Shown here: one piece after another, positions 37,283 through 46,262 of the stretch
How the letters are laid out: every line of letters starts with the position of its first letter
How positions within the stretch are numbered: position 1 is the first letter of the stretch
Origin: Streptomyces sparsogenes
Lineage (GTDB): Bacteria; Actinomycetota; Actinomycetes; Streptomycetales; Streptomycetaceae
Direction of reading: 5' to 3'
Assembly (NCBI RefSeq): GCF_001704635.1
Contig: NZ_MAXF01000028.1
Span: forward strand, 29,257-93,256
Length of the DNA: 64,000 bases
Translations under genes and position numbers: made by a program
Notes under the pieces: generated by a model
The model's input: only the letters and a program-made list of their open reading frames with translations
Databases searched by the model: none
What the model was told of the DNA's origin: nothing

Positions 37283-38860
37283 TCACCGCCGCGAGGCGGG
37301 GCGGCCGGGCCGGCGCCGCAGCGCCCCCCGGTGCTTCTCGCGGGAGGCCTCGGCCCACAGCGCGGGCAGTTCCGCCTCCCGCCGGGCCGCCAGGGCCTCC
37401 TCCCGCCCGTACATGACACCGAAGGCGAAGGCGCTCTCCCCGGCGGCCTGCGCCTGCTCGGCCAGCTCGCGCAGCGCCCGGCGCGCGACACAGCTGTCCT
37501 GGTGGTCGCCGAGCAGCTCCTGCAGCCCGGTCATGAGGTCCGCGAACGCCTTCGCGGGCCGGCCCAGCGCGGGGCGGGCGGCCTCGGCGGCGTAGCGGGC
37601 GCGCTTGGCCCCCTTGCGCGCCTCGTGCATGGCGAGGTCCCGGTCCTGCCCGGGAGGAGCGGCGAGAGCGGTGGTGACGAGGGCGGCGAGCCGCCGGTAG
37701 TCGCGCTCCACGGCCTCGACGAGCACATCCTCGGGCGGCCGGGTGGCGGCGGGGCGCAGCGGTGGTTCGGCCGAGAGCGCGTCGAGGGCGTTCAGGAGGG
37801 CGAGATAGCGGTCCCCGTCCAGGACGCCGAGGAGCCGGTCGCGGGTCCCGCCCCGGCGCTCCCGCGCCCAGGCGCCCAGCCGGGCGGCCACGGGACCGGC
37901 GCGCAGCTCGTCCGGGAGTCCGCGCAGCCGCTCTTCCAGCCGGGCGGTGAGCACTTCGCGGTCCCGGTCGATGCCGAGCTCCCCGGCGAGCCATTTCAGC
38001 TCGTCGGCGAGGGGGTCGGTGGCGGCCCGGTCCAGGACCTTGCGGAAGGAGCGGAAGGCGCTGCGCAGCCGGCGGGTGGCGACGCGCATGCGGTGGACGG
38101 AGTCGGGCGCCTCCAGGCGTACGGCGGGGTCGAGCGCGACGACGGCGGCGAGCTGGGCGCGGACGTAGGCGAGGACGGTGTCGCCGGCCGTGGCCCCGGC
38201 GGCCGCGCCCTCCCCTGCCCCGGCCTTCGCCCCCGCCCTCTCCCCCGCCCCTGCCGGGTCGGCTGTCTCGGCCAGGGCCCTGGCCAGCTTGGACGCGGCG
38301 GCCGCGCGGCGCACCCCGCCCCGGGTCAGGTGCGATTCGAGCGCGTCGAGGAGCGCCGGGTCGCCGCCCGGGGCGAGCTCCACCTCGACCTCCGTCCACC
38401 GCACCGGCTCGCCCGGCTCCGGGGTGAGGCGGCGCGCCGTGACCCGGTCGGCGGACAGCTCGGCGAGCAGGGCTCCGTCGGCGTCCACGAGGTGCCGGAC
38501 GTCCCGCTCGGACAGCAGGCGGACGAGGGGCACGAGTGCCGCGTCGCGGACGCGGGAGCGTACGAGGGCCGCGAGTTCGGCGGGCAGGGTGTCGGACAGC
38601 GGGGCGCGGATCTCGTCCCGGGCGTCCGGCCCGGCCGGCAGCTTGAGGTGCCATCCCGCGTCGCCGCCGCCGGTGCGGCGGCGCAGGGTGACGCCGTGCG
38701 CCGCGAGCCGCTGGTCGGCGGTGTCGTAGTACGTGGCGTCCAGGGTGGCCGTGCCCTGGTCCACCACGTCCGCGACCCCGGCGGCCCCGGTCAGGTCCGG
38801 GAGCCGGCCGCCGTCGGGGACCTCGTACTTGCGCTCGATCTCACGCACGGTGTCCGCCAT
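37283..38860 (-). CDS. CYTH-CHAD domain protein
   Basis: A 525-residue protein. The N-terminal CYTH domain (about 1-205) has the ExExK motif in REIERKYEV and later Arg/Lys-rich strands that line the triphosphate tunnel. The C-terminal CHAD domain (about 225-515) is a helical bundle with repeated conserved basic residues (HRMRVATRRLRSAFR, HEARKGAKRARYAAE). Such fusions bind or hydrolyse inorganic triphosphate and associate with polyphosphate. No polyphosphate kinase is in the window. A disordered Ala/Gly linker joins the domains. It lies between the radical SAM gene and rodA on the same strand. Confidence 0.92.
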   Translation of the reverse strand: MADTVREIERKYEVPDGGRLPDLTGAAGVADVVDQGTATLDATYYDTADQRLAAHGVTLRRRTGGGDAGWHLKLPAGPDARDEIRAPLSDTLPAELAALVRSRVRDAALVPLVRLLSERDVRHLVDADGALLAELSADRVTARRLTPEPGEPVRWTEVEVELAPGGDPALLDALESHLTRGGVRRAAAASKLARALAETADPAGAGERAGAKAGAGEGAAAGATAGDTVLAYVRAQLAAVVALDPAVRLEAPDSVHRMRVATRRLRSAFRSFRKVLDRAATDPLADELKWLAGELGIDRDREVLTARLEERLRGLPDELRAGPVAARLGAWARERRGGTRDRLLGVLDGDRYLALLNALDALSAEPPLRPAATRPPEDVLVEAVERDYRRLAALVTTALAAPPGQDRDLAMHEARKGAKRARYAAEAARPALGRPAKAFADLMTGLQELLGDHQDSCVARRALRELAEQAQAAGESAFAFGVMYGREEALAARREAELPALWAEASREKHRGALRRRPGRPASRR

Positions 38861-38942
38861 GACGCGAATGTACTGCCCTGCGGCGTTGGAGGGCAGACCA
38901 GCGGGGCCCGCCAGTAGGGCAGGCCCGTGCGGACCCCGTGCC

Positions 38943-40145
38943 TCAGGCCGATACGGGGCGCTGCACCCGGATCGACTGGAGCAGGCCCACCGCTATCCAC
39001 ACGGCGAACATCGACGACCCGCCGTACGAGACGAAGGGCAGCGGCAGACCGGCCACCGGCATGATGCCCAGCGTCATGCCGATGTTCTCGAACGCCTGGA
39101 AGGCGAACCAGGCGATGATCCCGGCGGCCACGACCGTCCCGTACAGCTCGGTGGTGTCCCGCGCGATGCGGCAGGCGCGCCACAGCACGACGCCGAGCAG
39201 CACGATGATCAGGCCCGCCCCGAGGAAGCCCAGCTCCTCCCCCGCGACCGTGAAGACGAAGTCGGTCTGCTGCTCGGGCACGAACTGGCCGGTGGTCTGG
39301 GTGCCGTGGAACAGCCCCTTGCCGGTGAGGCCGCCGGAACCGATGGCGATCCGCGCCTGGTTGGTGTTGTAACCGACGCCCGCCGGGTCGAGGGCCGGGT
39401 TGGCGAAGGCGGCGAAGCGGTCGATCTGGTACTGGTCCAGGACGCCGAGCTGCCAGACGAGGACGGCGCCGACGACGGCCGCGCCGATCAGTCCCACGAT
39501 CCACCGGTTGGAGGCTCCGGAGGAGAGCAGCACGGCGAGCACGATGACGGCCATGACCATCACCGAGCCGAGGTCCGGCATCAGCAGCACGACCGCGATG
39601 GGCAGCGCGGCGAGCCCGAGGGCCTGGACGACGGTGCGGTGGTCGGGGTTGACGCGGTCCCCCGCGTCCACGCGCGCGGCCAGCAGCATCGCCATCCCCA
39701 GAATGATGGTGATCTTGGCGAACTCGGAGGGCTGGAGGGAGAAGCCGCCGCCGATCACGATCCAGGCGTGCGCGCCGTTGATGGTCGAGCCCAGCGGGGT
39801 GAGGACGGCCAGCACGAGCAGCACCGACAGCGCATACAGCACGGGCACGGCCCCGCGCAGGGTGCGGTGGCCGAGCCAGATCGTGCCGACGGCCAGCACC
39901 AGCCCGATGCCGGTGTTCATGGCGTGCCGGATCAGGAAGTAGTACGGGTCGCCCTGGTTGAGTTCGGTGCGGTTGCGGGTGGCGGAGTAGACGAGGACGG
40001 TGCCGATCGCGGACAGGGCGAGCGCGGCGAGCAGCAGTATCCAGTCCAGCCGGCGCACGATCGAGTCGCGCGCCATGAGCTTGCCCCAGGTGCCGCGCTC
40101 GGGGGTGAAGCGGCGCGCGGTGTACGTATGCGTCGAAGCGCTCAC
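38943..40145 (-). CDS. rodA: RodA/FtsW-family SEDS glycosyltransferase
   Basis: A 400-residue polytopic membrane protein from the GTG at 40143-40145, whose codon overlaps the pbp2 stop as GTGA. About ten helices are visible. SEDS hallmarks are FSLQPSEFAKI near 195 and the loop NPALDPAGVGYNTNQARIAIGSGGLTGKG near 270-298, plus the C-terminal GLPLPFVSYGGSSM. These enzymes polymerise glycan strands from lipid II together with a class B PBP, here the overlapping pbp2. In S. coelicolor the equivalent gene (sfr) is in the mre cluster. Confidence 0.95.
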   Translation of the reverse strand: MSASTHTYTARRFTPERGTWGKLMARDSIVRRLDWILLLAALALSAIGTVLVYSATRNRTELNQGDPYYFLIRHAMNTGIGLVLAVGTIWLGHRTLRGAVPVLYALSVLLVLAVLTPLGSTINGAHAWIVIGGGFSLQPSEFAKITIILGMAMLLAARVDAGDRVNPDHRTVVQALGLAALPIAVVLLMPDLGSVMVMAVIVLAVLLSSGASNRWIVGLIGAAVVGAVLVWQLGVLDQYQIDRFAAFANPALDPAGVGYNTNQARIAIGSGGLTGKGLFHGTQTTGQFVPEQQTDFVFTVAGEELGFLGAGLIIVLLGVVLWRACRIARDTTELYGTVVAAGIIAWFAFQAFENIGMTLGIMPVAGLPLPFVSYGGSSMFAVWIAVGLLQSIRVQRPVSA

Positions 40146-42277
40146 TGCTGTGTTTCCCGCCTTCCGACCACCTGGATCGGCTTGCCCAGCGGCTGGGCCT
40201 CGATGGAGCCGTCGGAGTCGATCTTGGGGAGCTTCGCCTGGGGCTTGGGCAGCAGCGCCTTCTTGTTGTCGATGTTGCCCTTGGCGTCCACCCCGTAGAG
40301 GGCGTTGTAGATGTTGCGCACGGCGGGCCCGGAGGCGCCGGAGCCGGTGCCGCCCTGGGAGATCGTCATGACGATCGCGTAGTCCTTGGTGTACGTCGCG
40401 AACCACGAGGTCGTCTGCTTGCCGTAGACCTCGGCCGTACCCGTCTTGGCGTGCATCGGGATCTTGTCCTGCGGCCAGCCGCCGAATCGCCAGGCGGCGG
40501 TGCCGCGGGTCGCGACTCCCGCGAGGGCCTTGTCTATCTTGCTGCGCGTCTGCTGGGTCATCGGCAGCTTGCCGTGCGACTTCGGCTTGATCTCCTGGAC
40601 CTTCTTGCCGTCGGCGCTGATGATCGCCTTGCCGATGGTCGGGTCGTACAGCGTGCCGCCGTTGCTGAGCGCGGCGTAGATGGTGGCCATCTGGATCGGG
40701 GTGACGAGCGTGTCGCCCTGGCCGATGGAGTAGTTCACGGAGTCACCGGCGCGCATCTTCATCCCCTCGAGGCAGTTCTCGTAGGCGATGCGCCGGCCGT
40801 AGTCCCCGTCCTTCTTGCCGTACTTGCACCAGGCGTTCTTGTTGGCCTTCCAGTAGTCCTTCTTCCACTGGCGGTCCGGGATCCGGCCGGTGACCTCGTT
40901 GGGGAGGTCGACGCCGGTCTCCTTGCCGAGGCCGAACTGGTGGGCGGTCTTGTAGAACCAGTCGGCGGGGTGCTTCTTGGGCTTGTTGCCGCCGTCCTTC
41001 TGCCACTGCTTGTACGCGAGGTCGTAGAACACGGTGTCGCAGGAGACCTCGAGCGCCCGGCCGAGGCTGATCGGGCCGTAGCCCTTGGACTCGAAGTTCT
41101 TGAAGACCTGTGAGCCGATGTTGAACGAGCTGCTGCAGTTGTAGCTGCCGTCGAAGGGGTATCCGGCGTTGACCGCCGCGGTGCTCGAGACCACCTTGAA
41201 GATCGAGCCGGGGGCCGCCTGGCCCTGGATCGCCCGGTTCAGCAGCGGGTAGTTGGACTTCTTGCCGGTGAGCTTCTTGTAGTCCTTGCCGGAGATGCCG
41301 CCGACCCAGGCGTTCGGGTCGTAGGTCGGGTTGGAGGCCATCGCGACCACCCGGCCCGTCTTCGCCTCCATGACCACGACCGCGCCCGCGTCCGCCTCGT
41401 ACCTGCGGCCCGTGTTCCGGTCCATCTCCTTGCGGGCGTCCTTCATCGCCTGGTCCAGCTCCTTCTCGGCGACGGCCTGCACCCGGGCGTCGATGCTGGT
41501 GACCACGTTGGCGCCGGGCTGGGCCCGCTGGCTCTCGGCCTGGCCGATGACCCGGCCGAGGTTGTCGACCTCATAGCGGGTCACCCCGGCCTTGCCGCGC
41601 AGCTCGTCGTCGTACTGGCGCTCCAGGCCGTTGCGGCCGACCTGGTCGGAGCGCAGCAGCGGGGACCGGCTGTCCTCGGCCTTCTTGATCTCCTCGTCGG
41701 TGACCGGGGAGAGGTAGCCGAGCACCTGCGCGGCGTTGGCGTCGCCCGGGGAGGCGTAGCGGCGCACGGCGGTCGGCTCCGCGCTTATCCCGGGGAAGTC
41801 CTCCTCGCGCTCGCGGATCTGCAGGGCCTGCTTGGGGCTGGCCTCGTCGGTGATGGGGATGGGCTGGTACGGGGAGCCGTTCCAGCAGGGCTGGGGCGTC
41901 TTGGCGTCGCACAGCCGCACCTTGTCCAGGACGTCCTTGGGCTTCATGTTCAGGACGCCCGCGAGGCGGGTGAGGACGGCCTTCCCGTTGTCCTTCATCT
42001 TCATCAGCTCGGTGCGGCTGGCGGAGACGACCAGACGGGTCTCGTTGTCGGCGAGCGGCACGCCGCGGGCGTCCAGTATCGAGCCGCGCACGGCGGGGTG
42101 GACGACCTGCTGGACGTGGTTGTTGGCGGCTTCGGCGGTGTATTCGTCGCCGTTGCGGATCTGGAGGTACCACAGGCGGCCGCCGAGGGTGAGCAGCAGC
42201 GAGAAGACGATGATCTGGATGGCGACGAGCCGGGTGGTGACGCGCGGGGTCCGCCCGGTCTCAGGAATGTTACTCAT
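40142..42277 (-). CDS. pbp2: class B penicillin-binding protein 2 (transpeptidase)
   Basis: A 711-residue protein from the ATG at 42275-42277. One N-terminal membrane helix (IQIIVFSLLLTLGGRLWYL) is followed by a dimerisation region with RGSILDARGVPLA. The transpeptidase domain carries the nucleophile in PGSIFKVVS near 355, SCDTVFY as the second motif and KTGTAEV near 607. It cross-links peptidoglycan and is the partner of RodA. It lies within the mre operon, downstream of mreD and overlapping rodA. The disordered C-terminal tail is short. Confidence 0.95.
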   Translation of the reverse strand: MSNIPETGRTPRVTTRLVAIQIIVFSLLLTLGGRLWYLQIRNGDEYTAEAANNHVQQVVHPAVRGSILDARGVPLADNETRLVVSASRTELMKMKDNGKAVLTRLAGVLNMKPKDVLDKVRLCDAKTPQPCWNGSPYQPIPITDEASPKQALQIREREEDFPGISAEPTAVRRYASPGDANAAQVLGYLSPVTDEEIKKAEDSRSPLLRSDQVGRNGLERQYDDELRGKAGVTRYEVDNLGRVIGQAESQRAQPGANVVTSIDARVQAVAEKELDQAMKDARKEMDRNTGRRYEADAGAVVVMEAKTGRVVAMASNPTYDPNAWVGGISGKDYKKLTGKKSNYPLLNRAIQGQAAPGSIFKVVSSTAAVNAGYPFDGSYNCSSSFNIGSQVFKNFESKGYGPISLGRALEVSCDTVFYDLAYKQWQKDGGNKPKKHPADWFYKTAHQFGLGKETGVDLPNEVTGRIPDRQWKKDYWKANKNAWCKYGKKDGDYGRRIAYENCLEGMKMRAGDSVNYSIGQGDTLVTPIQMATIYAALSNGGTLYDPTIGKAIISADGKKVQEIKPKSHGKLPMTQQTRSKIDKALAGVATRGTAAWRFGGWPQDKIPMHAKTGTAEVYGKQTTSWFATYTKDYAIVMTISQGGTGSGASGPAVRNIYNALYGVDAKGNIDNKKALLPKPQAKLPKIDSDGSIEAQPLGKPIQVVGRRETQQ

Positions 42278-42328
42278 GGCGCGTAGCGCCTCCCTTGAGG
42301 GTGGCGGTGGGCGACGGGTGGGCATTGC

Positions 42329-42946
42329 TCACAGGCGCTTGACCCCCTTGAGACGTCCCGTGCTCCGGCCCGCGGCCTTCGCCAGGAGGCCGCCGCGCTG
42401 GGTGCCGACGCGGGAGCCGCCGGAGCTGTCGGCCATCGGGTCGTTCTCGCTCTTTCTGGCCATCCCCATGATCAGCGGCACGGTGAAGGGGGCCAGCAGC
42501 AGGTCGTACAGCGCCGCGGTGAACAGCAGCTTGCCGAGGCCCACATGGCGGGCGGCGTCGTCGCCGACGAGCTGGCCGACGCCCGCGTACAGCAGGGTGC
42601 TGCCGATGGCGGCCGCGACGACCACGAGCATCGGCCCCGTGGCGGACCTGAGCTGGCCGGTCTCGGGCCGGGCGAGGCCCGCGAGATAGCCGATGACGCA
42701 CAGCACCAGCGCGTAGCGCCCGGCGGCGTGGTCGGCGGGCGGGGCGAGGTCGGCGAGCAGGCCGGCGCCGAAGCCGATGAGCGCGCCACCGGTGTGGCCG
42801 TACACCAGCGCGAGGCCGAGGACGACGAGCAGCAGCAGGTCGGGGACGGCGCCGGGCAGTTGCAGCCGGGCGAGCACGCAGACCTGCACGACCAGGGCGA
42901 TGACCACGAGGAGGGTCGACAGGAGGACCCGGTTCAGTCGCAGCAT
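42329..42946 (-). CDS. mreD: rod-shape-determining protein MreD
   Basis: A 205-residue hydrophobic protein of about five helices (LLVVIALVVQVCVLARLQ, then DLLLLVVLGLALVYG and more) with a disordered basic C-terminal tail ending RLKGVKRL. It lies directly between mreC and pbp2 on the same strand. MreD is an integral member of the elongasome; in Streptomyces the complex works mainly during spore-wall synthesis. Position and helix pattern, rather than motifs, decide the assignment, since MreD is poorly conserved. Confidence 0.93.
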   Translation of the reverse strand: MLRLNRVLLSTLLVVIALVVQVCVLARLQLPGAVPDLLLLVVLGLALVYGHTGGALIGFGAGLLADLAPPADHAAGRYALVLCVIGYLAGLARPETGQLRSATGPMLVVVAAAIGSTLLYAGVGQLVGDDAARHVGLGKLLFTAALYDLLLAPFTVPLIMGMARKSENDPMADSSGGSRVGTQRGGLLAKAAGRSTGRLKGVKRL

Positions 42947-42949
42947 CGG

Positions 42950-43891
42950 TCAGCTCCTGTTGGCGGCGGCGCTCGAGGACGAGGACGGTTTGACCGTGAC
43001 GGTCACCGTGGGCGTCGGCTTGGGCTTGGCGGGCTTGGGCGGCAGCACGGTGTCGCGCGGGTTCTCGCGGGGTGGCTCGACGACGACGCCGACGATGTCG
43101 AGCTTGGTGAAGCCGACGAACGGGCGCACCAGCAGGGTGCGGGTCAGATCGCCGCCGGAGGGGTCGACGCGGACCACCTTGCCGACCGGGACGCCGGGCA
43201 CGAACGGCTTGTTGGCCTGGGAGCCGAAGGTCACCAGCCGGTCGCCCTTCTTGATCTTGGCCTTGCCGTTGAGGAGCTGGACGCGCACCGAGCGGTCGCC
43301 CTGGCCGGTGGCGAAGCCGAGTTCACCGGACTTCTCCATGCGGGTGCCGACGGTGAAGTCGGGGTCGATGGCCAGCAGGACGGTGGCCGTGGACGGGCCG
43401 ACGGTGGTGACCCGGCCGACCAGGCCGTCGCCGTTGATGACGGTCATGTCGCGGCGGATGCCGTCGTCGCGGCCCACGTCGATGGTGACGGTCCAGGAGA
43501 AGCCCTGGGCCGCTCCGATGGCGATGACCTGGGCGCCCTTGATGCCGTACTGGCCGGCGCCGGCGGTCTTGCGCAGCTTGTCGAGCTCGACGACGCGGGC
43601 GCGGTTGCGGGCGTCGCTGCCCAGCCGCTGCTTGAGTTCCGCGTTCTCCCGCTCCAGGGCGCTGATCCGGTCGTGCCGCTCGTCGGAGTCCCGTACGGCC
43701 GCCACGGCGTTGCCGATCGGGTCGACCGCGGACGCGACCCCGTCCTCGACGGGGCCGAAGACGGACGCGGCGGCCTGGCGGGCGCCGTCGAGGGGCGAAT
43801 CCTCGCCGCCGCGAATGTCCACCGTGATCAGCGCGAACGCGATGGCGACCAGCAGCACCAGGAGCAGCCGGCTCTCTCGTGTGTCCCTCAC
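42950..43891 (-). CDS. mreC: rod-shape-determining protein MreC
   Basis: A 313-residue protein from a GTG start. An N-terminal membrane helix (SRLLLVLLVAIAFALITV) is followed by a coiled coil (about 70-105, ISALERENAELKQRL) and two beta-barrel domains (GLVGRVTTVGPSTATVLLAIDP and the later GKVVRVDPSGGDLTRTLLVRP). The tail is disordered and rich in Pro, Thr and Ser. MreC sits outside the membrane and links MreB-directed machinery to PBPs. It starts 172 bp after mreB, beyond a hairpin, and is followed within 3 bp by mreD. Confidence 0.95.
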   Translation of the reverse strand: MRDTRESRLLLVLLVAIAFALITVDIRGGEDSPLDGARQAAASVFGPVEDGVASAVDPIGNAVAAVRDSDERHDRISALERENAELKQRLGSDARNRARVVELDKLRKTAGAGQYGIKGAQVIAIGAAQGFSWTVTIDVGRDDGIRRDMTVINGDGLVGRVTTVGPSTATVLLAIDPDFTVGTRMEKSGELGFATGQGDRSVRVQLLNGKAKIKKGDRLVTFGSQANKPFVPGVPVGKVVRVDPSGGDLTRTLLVRPFVGFTKLDIVGVVVEPPRENPRDTVLPPKPAKPKPTPTVTVTVKPSSSSSAAANRS

Positions 43892-43974
43892 GTGCGGCGA
43901 CGTGCCTTCCTCGTCGGAGTCGGACCGGTTACGGCTTCGTCAGGTGTTTTCCTGCGCGTTGCCGGTCATGGGAG

Positions 43975-44000
43975 CCATATGCCTGTATATCAGTGAACCG
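43975..44000 (-). promoter_or_regulatory. possible promoter for mreC
   Basis: Between the mreB hairpin and mreC is an AT-rich stretch, read on the minus strand as CACTGATATACAGGCATATG, with -10-like GATATA/TATACA. It could start a separate mreCD-pbp2-rodA transcript. No clear -35 box is visible. Confidence 0.3.
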
Positions 44001-44004
44001 CCGC

Positions 44005-44051
44005 TCCGCCGTACGGGAGGACGGCGGGAAGTCGGCCACCCGTACGGCGGA
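44005..44051 (-). terminator. hairpin between mreB and mreC
   Basis: CCGCCGTACGGG (44006-44017) pairs perfectly with CCCGTACGGCGG (44039-44050), extended by one T-A pair. It begins about 13 bp past the mreB stop on the minus strand, so mreB is probably partly transcribed alone. Confidence 0.75.
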
Positions 44052-44063
44052 TTCAGCGGGTCG

Positions 44064-45095
44064 TCATCTGCGGGGCTGGGCGTCCAGGACCTGCTGGAGC
44101 GCCTCGAACTCCTCGACGCACTTGCCGGAGCCGAGCGCCACCGAGTCCAGGGGGTCCTCGGCGATGTGGATCGGCATGCCGGTCTCGCGGCGCAGCCGCT
44201 CGTCGAGGCCGCGCAGCAGGGCGCCGCCGCCGGTGAGCACGATGCCGCGGTCCATGACGTCGCCGGACAGCTCGGGCGGGCACTTGTCGAGGGTGGTCTT
44301 GACCGCGTCGACGATCGCGTTGACCGGCTCCTCCATGGCCTTGCGGACCTCGGCGGCGGAGATCACGACGGTCTTCGGGAGTCCGCTGACCAGGTCGCGG
44401 CCGCGGATCTCGGTGTGCTCCTCCTCGCCGGTCTCGAAGGCGGAGCCGATCGTGATCTTGATGTTCTCGGCGGTGCGCTCGCCGAGCAGAAGGCTGTACT
44501 CCTTCTTGATGTGCTGGATGATCGCGTTGTCCAGCTCGTCGCCCGCCACCCGGATGGACTGGGCGGTGACGATCCCGCCGAGCGAGATGACGGCGACCTC
44601 GGTGGTGCCGCCGCCGATGTCCACCACCATGTTGCCGGTGGCCTCGTGGACGGGCAGGCCGGAGCCGATGGCGGCGGCCATGGGCTCCTCGATGATGTGC
44701 ACCTGGCGGGCGCCCGCCTGGGTGGAGGCCTCGATGACCGCGCGGCGCTCGACGCCGGTGATGCCGGAGGGCACACAGATGACGACCCGGGGACGGGCGA
44801 GGTAGCGGCGCTTGTGGATCTTCAGGATGAAGTAGCGCAGCATCCGCTCGGTGATCTCGAAGTCGGCGATCACACCGTCCTTGAGGGGGCGCACGGCGAC
44901 GATGTTGCCAGGGGTGCGGCCGATCATCTTCTTCGCTTCCGCACCCACCGCGAGGATTCCGCCGGTGTTGGTGTTGATGGCGACGACGGACGGCTCGTTG
45001 AGGACGATCCCGCGGCCCCTGACGTACACCAGCGTGTTGGCGGTCCCGAGGTCGACAGCCATGTCACGGCCGATGAACGACATGTTGTTCCCCAT
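44064..45095 (-). CDS. mreB: actin-like cytoskeletal protein MreB
   Basis: A 343-residue ATPase. Phosphate-1 is [17 protein letters not shown] near residues 13-27, phosphate-2 is [19 protein letters not shown] near 155, and the adenosine motif is [14 protein letters not shown] near 285. An internal [10 protein letters not shown] at residue 5 is an alternative start. MreB polymerises on the membrane; in Streptomyces it is dispensable for vegetative growth but needed for normal spore walls. It leads the mre cluster, with an unusually long upstream region of more than 300 bp and a hairpin directly after its stop. Confidence 0.97.
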   Translation of the reverse strand: MGNNMSFIGRDMAVDLGTANTLVYVRGRGIVLNEPSVVAINTNTGGILAVGAEAKKMIGRTPGNIVAVRPLKDGVIADFEITERMLRYFILKIHKRRYLARPRVVICVPSGITGVERRAVIEASTQAGARQVHIIEEPMAAAIGSGLPVHEATGNMVVDIGGGTTEVAVISLGGIVTAQSIRVAGDELDNAIIQHIKKEYSLLLGERTAENIKITIGSAFETGEEEHTEIRGRDLVSGLPKTVVISAAEVRKAMEEPVNAIVDAVKTTLDKCPPELSGDVMDRGIVLTGGGALLRGLDERLRRETGMPIHIAEDPLDSVALGSGKCVEEFEALQQVLDAQPRR

Positions 45096-45310
45096 GAGGA
45101 TGCGTCAGGCCTTCCCACTTGAGCGTTTGCTTGCTGAGGTCGGCAGGATGTGGTGCGCTGCGAGGCGCGGAAGCTCTCATCGTAGTCACGCCCGCTCGAA
45201 CACGCTGCGGGGGTCCTCCGCCATTGTCAGCAGAACACGGGCCCGCCCCCTGCTAATGGTGACGTCGTGTCGCGGGGATGCGTTCCCCCGTTCGGCCCGC
45301 ATATGCCGAA

Positions 45311-45336
45311 GGGCGGCCGAACAATGACGGCCGCCC
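45311..45336 (-). terminator. second hairpin after ndk
   Basis: A perfect 9-bp stem, GGGCGGCCG/CGGCCGCCC, with an eight-base loop. Together with the hairpin nearer the ndk stop it separates ndk from the mreB promoter. Confidence 0.65.
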
Positions 45337-45390
45337 CTGGTCAGACGGGGTGACGAGGTGATGAACGGTCACCGTTGCCCCATCCGTGTC

Positions 45391-45416
45391 CCGGCCGGTC
45401 CCCCGGGACCGGCCGG
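45391..45416 (-). terminator. first hairpin after ndk
   Basis: CCGGCCGGTC/GACCGGCCGG with loop CCCCGG, 11 bp past the ndk stop on the minus strand. Confidence 0.7.
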
Positions 45417-45427
45417 GTGCGGACGGT

Positions 45428-45841
45428 TCAGGCGAGTCCGGGGAAGAAAATCTTGATTTCCCGCTGGGCGGACTCCTCCGAATCGGAGGCGTGGATCAGG
45501 TTTTCCCGCACGATGGTGCCGAAGTCGCCGCGGATGGAGCCCGGCGCCGCGGCGATCGGGTCGGTCGGCCCGGCCAGCGCCCGCACGCCCTCGATGACGC
45601 GCTCGCCCTCGACGACCAGGGCGACGACCGGGCCGGAGGCCATGAACTCCACCAGCGGCTCGTAGAACGGCTTGCCCACATGCTCGGCGTAGTGCTGCTC
45701 CAGGACGTCCCGGCCGAGCTCGCGCAGCTCCAGCGCGCTGATCGTCCAGCCCGCCTTCTTCTCGATGCGGCTCAGGATCTCGCCGACCAGTCCGCGTCGT
45801 ACGGCGTCGGGCTTGAGAAGGACGAGCGTGCGCTGGGTCAC
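45428..45841 (-). CDS. ndk: nucleoside diphosphate kinase
   Basis: A 137-residue enzyme that moves the terminal phosphate between nucleoside di- and triphosphates. The start [18 protein letters not shown] and the catalytic histidine in [16 protein letters not shown] (near 115) are typical, as is [13 protein letters not shown]. Length is standard. It is transcribed alone or with the upstream folC-DUF4233 genes, and two hairpins follow it. Confidence 0.97.
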   Translation of the reverse strand: MTQRTLVLLKPDAVRRGLVGEILSRIEKKAGWTISALELRELGRDVLEQHYAEHVGKPFYEPLVEFMASGPVVALVVEGERVIEGVRALAGPTDPIAAAPGSIRGDFGTIVRENLIHASDSEESAQREIKIFFPGLA

Positions 45842-45916
45842 TGCGAGAACTCCTTAGGAACGTGGCATGCGGGTGATGCTGTGCCGCGAAGGCTACATGG
45901 GTGAACGACGGCCACG

Positions 45917-46261
45917 TTACGCAGTGTCAGCACCGGCGGCGGCGAAGCGCGCCTTGGCCTCGTCGACCTTGCGGCCGAAGTGCACCGAGGCCCACCACAG
46001 CCCCGCGAACGCCGCGCCCAGGACGTACATGGTGGTGACGATCAGGCCGCTCAGCACCAGGCCGATCTGCAGGGCCCAGCCGATCCGCACCGCGCCGGGG
46101 CGGCCGAGCATCCCGCACAGCAGGACGCACAGCGCCATGGCGATGCCGCAGACCGTCCACACCGTGGCCGCGGACAGGCCGGAGGTCTTCATGGCCACCA
46201 GGCCCGCGAACCCGATCACGAAGAATTCACCGATCAGGGTGGACGCGCACAGCGTTCGCAT
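45917..46261 (-). CDS. DUF4233 membrane protein
   Basis: A 114-residue protein with about four helices (FFVIGFAGLVAM, TVWTVCGIAMALCVLLCGML, WALQIGLVLSGLIVTTMYVLG, AFAGLWWASVHFG) and a short cytoplasmic tail. It belongs to the DUF4233 family, which is found in actinobacteria directly downstream of folC, as here: its ATG is one base beyond the folC TGA. Function is unknown. It has no obvious folate-related motif, so the link to folC may be only transcriptional. Confidence 0.9.
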   Translation of the reverse strand: MRTLCASTLIGEFFVIGFAGLVAMKTSGLSAATVWTVCGIAMALCVLLCGMLGRPGAVRIGWALQIGLVLSGLIVTTMYVLGAAFAGLWWASVHFGRKVDEAKARFAAAGADTA

Positions 46262-46262
46262 A

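Larger units (their letters stand above)
45096..45427. promoter_or_regulatory. mreB upstream region and ndk terminators
   Basis: No gene is seen in these 332 bp. The ndk side holds two hairpins: CCGGCCGGTC/GACCGGCCGG (45391-45416) and GGGCGGCCG/CGGCCGCCC with loop AACAATGA (45311-45336). On the mreB side the minus strand has TACGAT near 45180, a good -10 match without a clear -35 box, giving a leader of about 80 bases. Confidence 0.5.

Noticed and set aside
43949..43978. Nine-residue frame MTGNAQENT before mreC as a leader peptide
   Set aside because: It has no repeated regulatory codons and no following terminator structure.
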